From the NCBI GenBank assembly GCA_050954595.1, contig JBPBQE010000561.1, positions 1 through 15,665 on the forward strand: a stretch of 15,665 bases of DNA. Reading direction: 5' to 3'. Below are positions 1 to 6,381 of this stretch, in pieces (positions within the stretch are counted from its first letter, which is position 1; every line of letters begins with the position of its first letter). Below the pieces are notes generated by a model. That model had not been told where the DNA came from. It made no database searches and saw nothing but the letters and a program-made list of their open reading frames with translations. The stretch is from JAVVHH01 sp050954595 (GTDB lineage: Bacteria > Pseudomonadota > Alphaproteobacteria > Acetobacterales > Acetobacteraceae). A program made the translations under genes and the position numbers.

Positions 1-2
1 CC

Positions 3-1427
3 GGAACCGAGCGGGGCACGTTCCGCTTCGATACCGGGCCGACATTCTTCCTGTATCCGCGCGTGCTGGCGGATATTTTCGCGGCATGTGGACGGGAACT
101 GGCCGATGAGGTCGAGCTGATCCGGTTGGACCCGCAGTACAATCTCGTGTTCGAGGATGGCGCAAGGATCGCGGCCACCGGCGACACGGAACGAATGTCG
201 GCGGAGATCGCGCGGTTGTCGCCGGCGGACGCCGACGCATTCCCGCGCTTCATGGCGGATAACCGGGCCAAGCTGGCGGTGTTCCGGCCGATCCTAGAGT
301 CCGCTTTCAACAGCATCCGCGACCTCGGTCGCCCGGACGTGTTGAAGGGCCTCGGCATGTTGCGGCCGCATCGTAGCGTGGATCAGGACCTGGCGTCGCA
401 CTTCAAGGACCCACGGGTTCGGCTGGCGTTCAGTTTCCAGAGCAAATACCTCGGCATGTCGCCGTTCCGGTGCCCGAGCCTGTTCACGATCCTGTCGTTC
501 ATGGAATACGAATACGGCGTGTATCACCCGCGCGGCGGCACCGGTGCCGTCATCGCTGCGATGGCCAAAGTGGCGCGCGAGTTGGGTGCCACGGTGCGGA
601 CCAACGACCGGGTCGATGAGATCCTATTCGAGGGTAAGCGCGCCGTCGGTGTGCGGATCGGCGAGGTCGAGCATCGATACGATGCGCTAGTGGTCAACAG
701 CGACTTCGCGCAGACGATGACGACGCTGGTGCCGGACGCCAAGCGGAAGCGCTGGACTGATCGCAAGATCGCCAAGAAGAAGTTCTCCTGCTCGACGTTC
801 ATGATGTACCTCGGCATCGAGGGATCGATCCCCGACCTGGCCCATCACACCATCTTCCTGTCGACTGACTATCGCCGGAACCTGGCGGAGATCGAGGCTG
901 GGCAGGCCCCGGGTGAGCCAAGCTTCTACGTGCAGAACGCCTGCGTCACTGACCCGGCGCTCGCACCCCCCGGTCACTCCACCCTCTACGTGCTGGTCCC
1001 GGTCGGGCACCGCGTCGAGGGCGGCGTGGATTGGCCGACGGAGCAGGCGCGGTATCGCCAGATGGTCATGGAGCGGCTGGAGCGGATCGGCATCAAGGAC
1101 ATCGAAAGCCGGATCCGGTTCGAGAAGATCATCACCCCGCGCGACTGGGAGGATGATCTTTCCGTCTATCGCGGCGCGACCTTCAACCTGGCGCACAACA
1201 TCCACCAGATGCTGCATTGGCGGCCGCGCAACCGGTTCGAGGATCTGAACTCGGTCTACCTGGTCGGCGGCGGCACGCATCCGGGCAGCGGCCTGCCGGT
1301 GATCTTCGAGAGCGCCCGCATCACGTCGCGGCTGCTGACCGAGGATCTCGGGATCGATCCGGATTGGAGCGCTCCGTCGGCCATGGCAGCCGACCACTAC
1401 GTCCCCGCAATCGCGGAGGCATTATAA
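3..1427 (+). CDS. CrtI-family carotenoid desaturase (CrtN-like), 5'-truncated by window edge
   Basis: FAD-dependent carotenoid desaturase of the CrtI/CrtN/CrtP family, which introduces double bonds into, or oxidises, a membrane-embedded polyene. The reading frame is already open at base 3 and the first visible residues include FRFDTGPTFFLYP, the conserved segment that follows the N-terminal Rossmann fold. The true start and the GxGxxG dinucleotide site, perhaps 30-40 residues, therefore lie outside the window; the internal GTG at 63 is not the start. About 474 residues are visible, close to full family length once the missing end is added. The C-terminal FAD-contacting signature VGGGTHPGSGLPVIFESAR is intact (its His codon is at 1278-1280). 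It is followed by a second CrtI-family gene and by acyl- and glycosyltransferase genes, so it belongs to a carotenoid operon. A CrtN-type C30 desaturase is my preferred role, but the C30 versus C40 substrate cannot be read from the sequence. Confidence 0.9.
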   Translation, partial: GTERGTFRFDTGPTFFLYPRVLADIFAACGRELADEVELIRLDPQYNLVFEDGARIAATGDTERMSAEIARLSPADADAFPRFMADNRAKLAVFRPILESAFNSIRDLGRPDVLKGLGMLRPHRSVDQDLASHFKDPRVRLAFSFQSKYLGMSPFRCPSLFTILSFMEYEYGVYHPRGGTGAVIAAMAKVARELGATVRTNDRVDEILFEGKRAVGVRIGEVEHRYDALVVNSDFAQTMTTLVPDAKRKRWTDRKIAKKKFSCSTFMMYLGIEGSIPDLAHHTIFLSTDYRRNLAEIEAGQAPGEPSFYVQNACVTDPALAPPGHSTLYVLVPVGHRVEGGVDWPTEQARYRQMVMERLERIGIKDIESRIRFEKIITPRDWEDDLSVYRGATFNLAHNIHQMLHWRPRNRFEDLNSVYLVGGGTHPGSGLPVIFESARITSRLLTEDLGIDPDWSAPSAMAADHYVPAIAEAL

Positions 1428-1456
1428 TGACCAGCGTTGGGAGCGGGCGGCGATGA
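1427..1456 (+). other. 9-codon minicistron bridging the two desaturase genes
   Basis: A tiny open frame encoding MTSVGSGRR. Its ATG overlaps the TAA of the upstream desaturase (TAATG) and its TGA overlaps the ATG of the downstream desaturase (ATGA). Both junctions have the geometry typical of translational coupling, so it could carry terminating ribosomes across the 25-base gap. GGGAG at 1439-1443 lies inside it and would serve as the ribosome binding site of the next gene. It could equally be chance, and the peptide itself is unlikely to have a function. Confidence 0.3.
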
Positions 1457-2985
1457 ACGCTATTTCAAATATGGGGCGGTTGCCCGTTGGCGTCATCGGC
1501 GCCGGGCTGGCCGGATTGGCAGCGGCGTGCACGTTGGCGGCACGCGGGCACAAAGTGATCCTGTTCGACAAGAACCCGTGGCTGGGTGGCAAGGCGGCGG
1601 TGCTGAACGAGGCGGGCTTCCGCTTCGACATGGGACCGACGATCCTGACGGTGCCGGGCAACCTTGAGCGCGTGTTCACCGAGGCCGGGCGAAAGATGTC
1701 CGACTACCTCGACCTGCGCCGGCTCGACCCGCAATGGCGTTGCTTCTTCGACGATGGCAGCGTGCTCGACCTGCGCGAGGACATGGAGACCATGGTGGAG
1801 ACGCTGGATGCGTTCTCGCCGGGTAACTCGGCCGGGTATCGCGACTTCTCGGCCATGAGCCGCAAGCTGCACGAGGTGTCGGAGAAGTTCTTCTTCTGGA
1901 AGTCGGTCGAGGGCATCGGCGACACTCTCAGCATGAAGGGCATGGACCTCAAGACGCTCAAGGACGTGCTGAGCCTCCGGATGGGAACGTCCGTGGCGGC
2001 GCAGATCCGCAAGCGCGTGCCGGATGGACGGGTGTCGCAGATGCTCGACCATTTCGTGCAGTATGTCGGCAGCTCGCCATATCAGTCGCCGGCGGTGTTG
2101 TGCAGCATCGCGCATATGCAGACCGATCGCGGCGTCTGGTATCCGATGGGCGGCACCAGGGCGGTGCCGGAAGCGTTGGAGAAGCTGGCTGGCGAGCTTG
2201 GGGTCGATCTGCGACCGAGCACGGAAGTGACGCGGATCATCTCGGAGAGTGGTCGAGTTACGGGCGTCGAGACGGCGACGGGCGAGGTCGTTCGCTTGTC
2301 GGCTGTGGTCTCCAACATGGACAGCGTGCGGACCATGCGCGAGCTGGTCGGCGGGGCGCCGGCCAAGAAGTTCGCCAAGCGGTGGAACCGCGACCCGGCG
2401 TGTTCCGGCGTCGTGCTCTATCTCGGGCTGGACCGCGCCTATGATCACCTGGCGCACCATGACTTCGTGTTCTCGCGTGATCCAAAAGAGGAGTTCGATT
2501 GGATCTACGGCAAGGGTGAGCCGGCGCCGGACCCGACTTGCTACATCGCGGCGACCGGACGCACCGAGCCCGGCGTGGCCCCGCCAGGTGGCGAGGCGCT
2601 GTATGTTCTGGTGCACACGCCGTTCCTGCGGCCGCATCACGATTGGACAAAGATGTTCCCCGGCTATCGCCAGGTGATCCTCGACAAGCTCAAGCGGTGT
2701 GCGGGAATGCCGGACCTCGAAGAGCGTATCGTGTTTGAGCGGCATTTGACGCCGCAGGGCATCCACGATCGTTACAAGGTGCTGAACGGCGCCATCTACG
2801 GTCTGGCCAGCCACGGCAAGGTGAATGGCGCGTTCAAGCCGGGCAACCGGTCGCGCGATTTGGCCGGGCTATACCTCGCCGGTGGCGCGGCACATCCGGG
2901 TCCGGGTATGCCGATGGTGCTGATGAGCGGATGGATTGCTGCCGACAGCCTGAGCCAGGACGTGATGGCGACGGTTGGTGCCTAA
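1453..2985 (+). CDS. CrtI-family carotenoid desaturase/oxidase (CrtP/CrtN-like)
   Basis: Complete 510-residue FAD-dependent carotenoid desaturase or oxygenase. The N-terminal Rossmann motif GAGLAG is at residues 16-21, the acidic end of the second strand (FDK) at 38-40, GGKA at 45-48 and the family segment FRFDMGPTI at 56-64. The C-terminal FAD signature GGAAHPGPGMP lies around 477-487. This C-terminus (PGPGMPMVLMSGWIAAD) differs from the paralogue just upstream. The two are therefore diverged enzymes rather than a recent duplication, and a division of labour such as desaturase plus terminal-methyl oxidase (CrtN plus CrtP in staphyloxanthin synthesis) is plausible. The start was chosen for the GGGAG at 1439-1443, nine bases upstream; an ATG at residue 7 is a weaker alternative. 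The stop overlaps the start of the acyltransferase gene. Which paralogue does which step is inference. Confidence 0.9.
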   Translation: MNAISNMGRLPVGVIGAGLAGLAAACTLAARGHKVILFDKNPWLGGKAAVLNEAGFRFDMGPTILTVPGNLERVFTEAGRKMSDYLDLRRLDPQWRCFFDDGSVLDLREDMETMVETLDAFSPGNSAGYRDFSAMSRKLHEVSEKFFFWKSVEGIGDTLSMKGMDLKTLKDVLSLRMGTSVAAQIRKRVPDGRVSQMLDHFVQYVGSSPYQSPAVLCSIAHMQTDRGVWYPMGGTRAVPEALEKLAGELGVDLRPSTEVTRIISESGRVTGVETATGEVVRLSAVVSNMDSVRTMRELVGGAPAKKFAKRWNRDPACSGVVLYLGLDRAYDHLAHHDFVFSRDPKEEFDWIYGKGEPAPDPTCYIAATGRTEPGVAPPGGEALYVLVHTPFLRPHHDWTKMFPGYRQVILDKLKRCAGMPDLEERIVFERHLTPQGIHDRYKVLNGAIYGLASHGKVNGAFKPGNRSRDLAGLYLAGGAAHPGPGMPMVLMSGWIAADSLSQDVMATVGA

Positions 2986-3772
2986 ACCGGCCGGTCCGGT
3001 TGCCGATCCGGTAGGGCGGCGCTCGCCCTTTTTGTTCGGAGCGTTCGTGTTGTATTTGCGCTGGTTGTTCTGGCGCAAATTCAATGCGGTGCGGGTGGCG
3101 CGGGCTGGAATGCCCGTCTTACCCGCCGGCCCCGTCATTATCTGCACTAACCATCCGTCATGGTGGGACCCCGCGTTTTTCATCCTGCTCCAGCAGGCAT
3201 TGATGCCGGGTCGGGTCGGGTTCGGGCCGATGGATGCCGAGGCGCTGGGAAAATACGGGCTGCTCGAACGGATGGGCGTGTTCGGGATCGAACTCGGCAG
3301 TGCGCGCGGGGCTGCCCGTTTCCTCGAGACTTGCGGGCGTTTGCTCGCAGAGCCGAACCACGTGCTGTGGATCACGGCGCAGGGTGAGTTCGCCGACGTG
3401 CGGAACCGGCCGCTCCGGCTGCGGCCGGGCATCGCGCATCTGCTGCGGCGGGTGCCGGGCGTCACCGTGCTGCCGCTGGCCGTCGAATATCCGTTCTGGA
3501 ACGAGGGCAAGCCCGAGGCCTTGGCGCGGTTCGGCACGCCGATCACGTCCGGGCGGGAGCGCAGCGTGGCCGAGTGGACAGAGCTGCTGCAGGACGAGCT
3601 GACGCAGACGGTGGATGCGCTTGCAGCCGACAGCACGCGGCGTGACGCACGGGCATTCAACCGCGTGATGCGTGGCAGCGCGGCGGTTGGGCCAATCTAC
3701 AGCCTGTATCGTCGCATACGGTCGGTGCTGACTGGGCGGGTCATCGACGTGTCGCATGGGGGACGGGAATAG
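2978..3772 (+). CDS. PlsC-type (lysophospholipid) acyltransferase, probable carotenoid acyl transfer
   Basis: Acyltransferase of the PlsC/LPLAT fold, 264 residues. A hydrophobic N-terminal segment (about residues 18-32) should place it at the membrane. The catalytic HX4D motif is present as NHPSWWDP (His59, Asp64). The usual EGTR substrate block is replaced by TAQGEF at about 133-138, followed by a conserved-looking RNRPLRLRPGIAHLL run and the hydrophobic VLPLAVEYPFW block. It lies between a carotenoid oxidase gene and a glycosyltransferase gene, which points to acylation of the carotenoid sugar, the job done in Staphylococcus by CrtO; this is inferred from context. The GTG at 2978 overlaps the preceding stop (GTGCCTAA), with a TTG at 2975 as alternative. 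No clear ribosome binding site is seen, consistent with translational coupling. A glycerolipid acyltransferase role cannot be excluded. Confidence 0.82.
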   Translation: MPKPAGPVADPVGRRSPFLFGAFVLYLRWLFWRKFNAVRVARAGMPVLPAGPVIICTNHPSWWDPAFFILLQQALMPGRVGFGPMDAEALGKYGLLERMGVFGIELGSARGAARFLETCGRLLAEPNHVLWITAQGEFADVRNRPLRLRPGIAHLLRRVPGVTVLPLAVEYPFWNEGKPEALARFGTPITSGRERSVAEWTELLQDELTQTVDALAADSTRRDARAFNRVMRGSAAVGPIYSLYRRIRSVLTGRVIDVSHGGRE

Positions 3773-4863
3773 TGTGGGGTTGGATCGCGCTGGCGTTGGC
3801 GGCGTTTCCGCTCGGGCTTGCGTTGGTGAACCTCCGGCTCCTGCGCGCACCGGCGATGGCGGATGGCCGGCCGGCCGTGTCGGTGCTGATCCCGGCCCGT
3901 AATGAGGAAGGCAACATCGCGGCAGCCTGTGCGGCAGTGCTGGCCAGCGAGGGTGTGGAGATCGAGCTGGTGGTGCTCGACGATGGCAGCACGGATCGCA
4001 CGCCGGACATATTGACCGGCATCCGCGATCCTCGGCTGGTGATCGCGTCGGCGCCGCCCTTGCCGGCGGGGTGGTCGGGCAAACAGCATGCGTGTCAGCG
4101 ATTGTCGGAGCGGGCGTCGCACGAGTTGATGGTGTTCGTGGACGCCGATGTGCGGCTGGCCCCGGATGCGGTCAGTCGCATGGCCGGGTTCATGCAGCGC
4201 AACCCGGCGGTCGGGCTCGGCAGCGGATTTCCACGCCAGGTGACGGTGACATGGTCGGAAGTGCTGCTGCTGCCGCTGATCCATTTCCTGCTGCTCGGCT
4301 TTCTGCCGATGGCGGTGATGCGGTCCTCGATGTCGCCAGGGTTGGGGGCAGGGTGCGGACAATTGTTCATCGCGCGACGGGCGGCGTATCGCGAGGCGGG
4401 GGGGCATGCCGCAATTCGAGCATCACTTCATGATGGGCTCATGCTGCCGCGTGCGTTCCGGCGTGTTGGATCGCAAACGGACCTGTTCGATGCCGGTGGG
4501 TTTGCCCGGTGCCGGATGTATGTCAACGCGGCCCAAGTTTGGGAGGGTTTATGCAAAAACGCGACGGAGGGAATGGCCAAGCCGGGCGCGTTGCCGGTTT
4601 GGACGGCGATCTTGTTCATCGGGCAAGTGTTGCCTTTGGTCCTGATGATAGTGGCGCCGAGTTGGCCGGCCGGAGTGGCGCTGGCGTGTGGGATCGGGCT
4701 GCGGCTGGTTTTGGCACGGCGGTTCGTGCAGCCGGTGCTGTCGGCGGTGCTGCATCCGCTGGGAATCGCCGGGTTGCTGGTGGTTCAATGGTGGAGCCTC
4801 GGGCGATCCCTGGCGGGGGGCAAGGCCACCTGGCGCGGGCGGGCCTATACGGCGCAATCCTGA
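3772..4863 (+). CDS. Family 2 glycosyltransferase (CrtQ-like), membrane-anchored
   Basis: Glycosyltransferase of 363 residues with a GT-A fold. An N-terminal membrane segment (about 2-20) precedes the catalytic domain, which starts VSVLIPARNEEGNI (37-50). The nucleotide-sugar site DDGSTD is at 70-75, the metal-binding DAD at 124-126, and HDG at 220-222 is the likely catalytic-base region. The C-terminal part holds WEGLCKNATEG (257-267) and hydrophobic segments near 278-296, 299-315 and 321-340, a layout shared with carotenoid glycosyltransferases such as CrtQ. The GTG start overlaps the acyltransferase stop by one base (TAGTG) and is preceded by a purine-rich run at 3758-3769. The likely role is transfer of a sugar to an oxidised carotenoid end group at the membrane; sugar and acceptor are not determinable here. 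The downstream DUF2141 gene starts inside its last 76 bases. Confidence 0.85.
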   Translation: MWGWIALALAAFPLGLALVNLRLLRAPAMADGRPAVSVLIPARNEEGNIAAACAAVLASEGVEIELVVLDDGSTDRTPDILTGIRDPRLVIASAPPLPAGWSGKQHACQRLSERASHELMVFVDADVRLAPDAVSRMAGFMQRNPAVGLGSGFPRQVTVTWSEVLLLPLIHFLLLGFLPMAVMRSSMSPGLGAGCGQLFIARRAAYREAGGHAAIRASLHDGLMLPRAFRRVGSQTDLFDAGGFARCRMYVNAAQVWEGLCKNATEGMAKPGALPVWTAILFIGQVLPLVLMIVAPSWPAGVALACGIGLRLVLARRFVQPVLSAVLHPLGIAGLLVVQWWSLGRSLAGGKATWRGRAYTAQS

Positions 4864-5249
4864 GCCTGATCGCCGGCGCAGCCGCGGCGGCGCCGTTGCA
4901 GATCGTGGTCGACGGGGTCGAGAGCAGCAAGGGCAACGTGATGGTCGCCGTCTGCAGCGAAACGGAGTTCCTGCAACCGCACTGTTCCTATAACGGCCAG
5001 GCCAAAGCGCACCCTGGCCCGGTGCTGGTGACGATCGAGGTGCCGCCCGGGTTCTATGCAGCGCAGGCCTATCAAGACGAAGACGGTAACACCGTCCTGA
5101 CGCAAAACCTGATCGGCTTGCCGGTCGAGCCGTTGGGATTCAGCAACAACGTCACGATCCGCATGTCGGCGCCACGGTATCGCGACGCGGCCTTCCAGGT
5201 GGGGCCGATGGGCGGTCGCATCGAGATCCGGGTAAAGCGCCTGTTTTGA
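4788..5249 (+). CDS. Exported DUF2141 family protein
   Basis: Small secreted protein of 153 residues with a DUF2141 domain, whose function is unknown. After a basic N-terminus and hydrophobic core (about 18-35) a signal-peptidase site is likely near AAAAAP (31-36). The mature part carries the family hallmarks FYAAQAYQDEDGNTVLTQN (89-107) and the downstream GLPVEPLGFSNN (110-121). Two cysteines (56 and 66) could form a disulfide outside the cytoplasm. The chosen ATG gives a complete signal peptide but overlaps the glycosyltransferase gene by 76 bases in another frame; a GTG at 4791 is an alternative, and neither has a strong ribosome binding site. The long overlap and shared direction suggest it is translated as the last gene of the carotenoid operon. 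A role in holding or transporting the exported pigment is speculation. Confidence 0.82.
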   Translation: MVEPRAIPGGGQGHLARAGLYGAILSLIAGAAAAAPLQIVVDGVESSKGNVMVAVCSETEFLQPHCSYNGQAKAHPGPVLVTIEVPPGFYAAQAYQDEDGNTVLTQNLIGLPVEPLGFSNNVTIRMSAPRYRDAAFQVGPMGGRIEIRVKRLF

Positions 5250-5278
5250 CTTGAATGTCTGCGCTTATGGACCCACAG

Positions 5279-5284
5279 TAATAT
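5279..5284 (+). promoter_or_regulatory. Candidate -10 box upstream of the 16S-complementary element
   Basis: TAATAT is a near-consensus -10 hexamer in an otherwise GC-rich neighbourhood. It lies about 11 bases before the 16S-complementary stretch, so a transcript would begin near 5291 with almost no leader ahead of it. No convincing -35 hexamer sits at 16-18 bases; TTGAAT at 5251-5256 is too far away. This is a weak call. Confidence 0.3.
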
Positions 5285-5311
5285 CTCAACTTACAGAAAG
5301 GAGGTGATCCA

Positions 5312-5383
5312 GTGTCTCATTGCTCGGAACGATCCCTAATCGTGACCTGGACATCGGCAGCCTCCACAGGGGTGGCCGGCTAA
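5312..5383 (+). CDS. Putative 23-residue small protein with an extended perfect ribosome binding site
   Basis: A GTG-initiated ORF encoding MSHCSERSLIVTWTSAASTGVAG, unrecognised. Its support is the translation signal: AAAGGAGG ends at 5304, seven bases before the GTG, the ideal distance, and the complementarity to 16S rRNA extends to 18 bases. After the TAA the same frame stays open for 28 more codons to a TAA at 5468-5470, but this is not unusual at such GC content. There is no signal peptide or recognisable domain; one cysteine is present. It could be a translated leader peptide rather than a functional protein, or the ORF could be incidental to an RNA. Confidence 0.35.
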   Translation: MSHCSERSLIVTWTSAASTGVAG

Positions 5384-5418
5384 CCCACGCGTTCGCGGTT
5401 ACGGCCGTCGATCAATGG

Positions 5419-5448
5419 AAGGCCTCGGAGAGCGATCTCCGGGGCCTT
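5419..5448 (+). terminator. Strong hairpin with GNRA tetraloop, probable terminator
   Basis: A 13-bp stem, arms 5419-5431 and 5436-5448 with one G-U pair, closed by a GCGA tetraloop. Only a weak T-rich tail follows (TTGATTCT at 5451-5458). It probably ends the small element just upstream and may also stop read-through from the carotenoid operon. It lies 32 bases beyond the end of the opposing dioxygenase gene, so it could act in both directions. Confidence 0.6.
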
Positions 5449-5479
5449 CGTTGATTCTGGGGCTAGTTAATTTAGGGGC

Positions 5480-6304
5480 TCAGCTCGGACGATCGCCCGC
5501 CAGCGTGACCCGGTGCATGCGCCGCCGGAAGCCGTGGTAATCGTTGACCGGGTTGTGTTGCGCGGCGCGGTTGTCCCAGAACGCGATGGAGCCGGGCTCC
5601 CAGCGGAAGCGGCAGGTAAACTCCGGTTTGACCTGGTGGGCGAACAGGAATTGCAGCAACGGCGCGCTTTCCTCCTCTGTCCAACCGGCGAAACGGGCGG
5701 TATGGGCGACGTTGATATACAGCGCCTTGCGACCGGTCTCCGGGTGCGTGCGGACTACCGGATGTTCGGCAGCGTAATCCTGCTTGACGGAATTGCTGCC
5801 ACTTTCCTTGACCCGGTCTTCGCGCGTCTTGGAGACGTCGGCCTTGGCTGACGTGTTGACGCCGTGCAGCGTCGAGAGCGTTTGTTTCAGGCCATCGGAT
5901 AGCGCTTCGTATGCCAGGTATTGGTTGGCGAACAGCGTATCGCCGCCATAGGGCGGTAGCTCGCGGGCGAGCAGGATGCTGCCCATCGGCGGCTCGTCGA
6001 GATAGGACGTGTCGCTGTGCCAGATGCCGCCGAAATTGCTGCGCTCCTCCTCCCGCTTAAGCACCTCGATGATCTCCGGGTAGCCGTCGAGCCCGCGTAC
6101 GAACGGATACTCGATGAGGCTGCCGAAGCGGCTGGCGAAACCGTGGAAGTCGCCGGGCTCGAGCGTCTGATCGCGAAAGAAGATGACGAGGTTGTCGAGC
6201 AGGGCCTGCCGGATCGCGCCGACCTGATCGCCGTCGAGGTCGGTGCGCAGATCGACGCCGTGGATTTCCGCCCCGAGCGCGCCGGCGATGCGTTTGACGT
6301 GCAT
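5480..6304 (-). CDS. TauD/TfdA family Fe(II)/2-oxoglutarate-dependent dioxygenase
   Basis: Cytoplasmic non-haem iron oxygenase of 274 residues, the usual size for TauD/TfdA enzymes, which couple 2-oxoglutarate decarboxylation to hydroxylation of small acids such as taurine, sulfonates or aryloxyalkanoates. The iron-binding triad is complete: His96 and Asp98 in WHSDTSY, and distal His250 in WDNRAAQH. The 2-oxoglutarate-binding arginine is supplied by the FRRRMHRVTLAGDRP tail (about 259-273), and the family segment PPYGGDTLFANQYLAYE is at 117-133. The start was chosen at the ATG preceded by GGGAGA eight bases upstream; the frame remains open further upstream, but that extension shows no family sequence. 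It is divergent from a TRAP-type binding protein 77 bases away, which may deliver its substrate. The substrate is not determinable; no sulfonate ABC genes are in view. Confidence 0.92.
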   Translation of the reverse strand: MHVKRIAGALGAEIHGVDLRTDLDGDQVGAIRQALLDNLVIFFRDQTLEPGDFHGFASRFGSLIEYPFVRGLDGYPEIIEVLKREEERSNFGGIWHSDTSYLDEPPMGSILLARELPPYGGDTLFANQYLAYEALSDGLKQTLSTLHGVNTSAKADVSKTREDRVKESGSNSVKQDYAAEHPVVRTHPETGRKALYINVAHTARFAGWTEEESAPLLQFLFAHQVKPEFTCRFRWEPGSIAFWDNRAAQHNPVNDYHGFRRRMHRVTLAGDRPS

Positions 6305-6318
6305 TCTATTGTTCTCCC

Positions 6319-6357
6319 TTGGCCGCAGTGTAACGTCGGCGCCAATGCGAGGCCAAT
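6319..6357. promoter_or_regulatory. Possible operator: phased TTGGC/GCCAA half-sites in a divergent promoter region
   Basis: In the 77-base gap between two divergent genes, TTGGC occurs at 6319-6323 and GCCAAT at 6341-6346 and 6352-6357. Starts are 22 and 11 bases apart, that is two and one helical turns, so all three would face the same side of the DNA. This is the pattern expected of a regulator site controlling both genes. No regulator gene is nearby to assign it to. Confidence 0.3.
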
Positions 6358-6381
6358 ACACGGCCCGCCGGAGGAAACGAG

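Larger units (their letters stand above)
5291..5448 (+). ncRNA. Candidate structured small RNA / short mRNA beginning with a 16S anti-SD complement
   Basis: A compact unit in a 230-base gap. Bases 5295-5312 (AGAAAGGAGGTGATCCAG) are exactly complementary to the 3' terminus of bacterial 16S rRNA, much longer than a normal Shine-Dalgarno site. Three predicted hairpins follow: 5360-5380 (CCAC/GTGG core with GCC/GGC outer pairs), 5381-5401 (TAACC/GGTTA) and 5419-5448 (13 bp, GCGA loop). A -10-like TAATAT precedes it. It may be a small mRNA for the 23-codon ORF at 5312, an RNA that binds the ribosome's anti-SD, or both. I do not recognise an Rfam family. Ends are inferred from the putative promoter and hairpin. 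Confidence 0.4.

Noticed and set aside
1465..2814. A 449-codon open frame on the minus strand inside the second desaturase gene
   Set aside because: Its product is Arg/His-rich with no recognisable domain and lies exactly opposite a gene with clear FAD motifs. Long antisense frames are expected at this GC content.
5295..5312. Remnant of a 16S rRNA gene or rRNA operon end on the minus strand
   Set aside because: The match stops at 18 bases; the adjoining sequence does not continue into the conserved 16S helix 45 region, and no ITS or tRNA is present.
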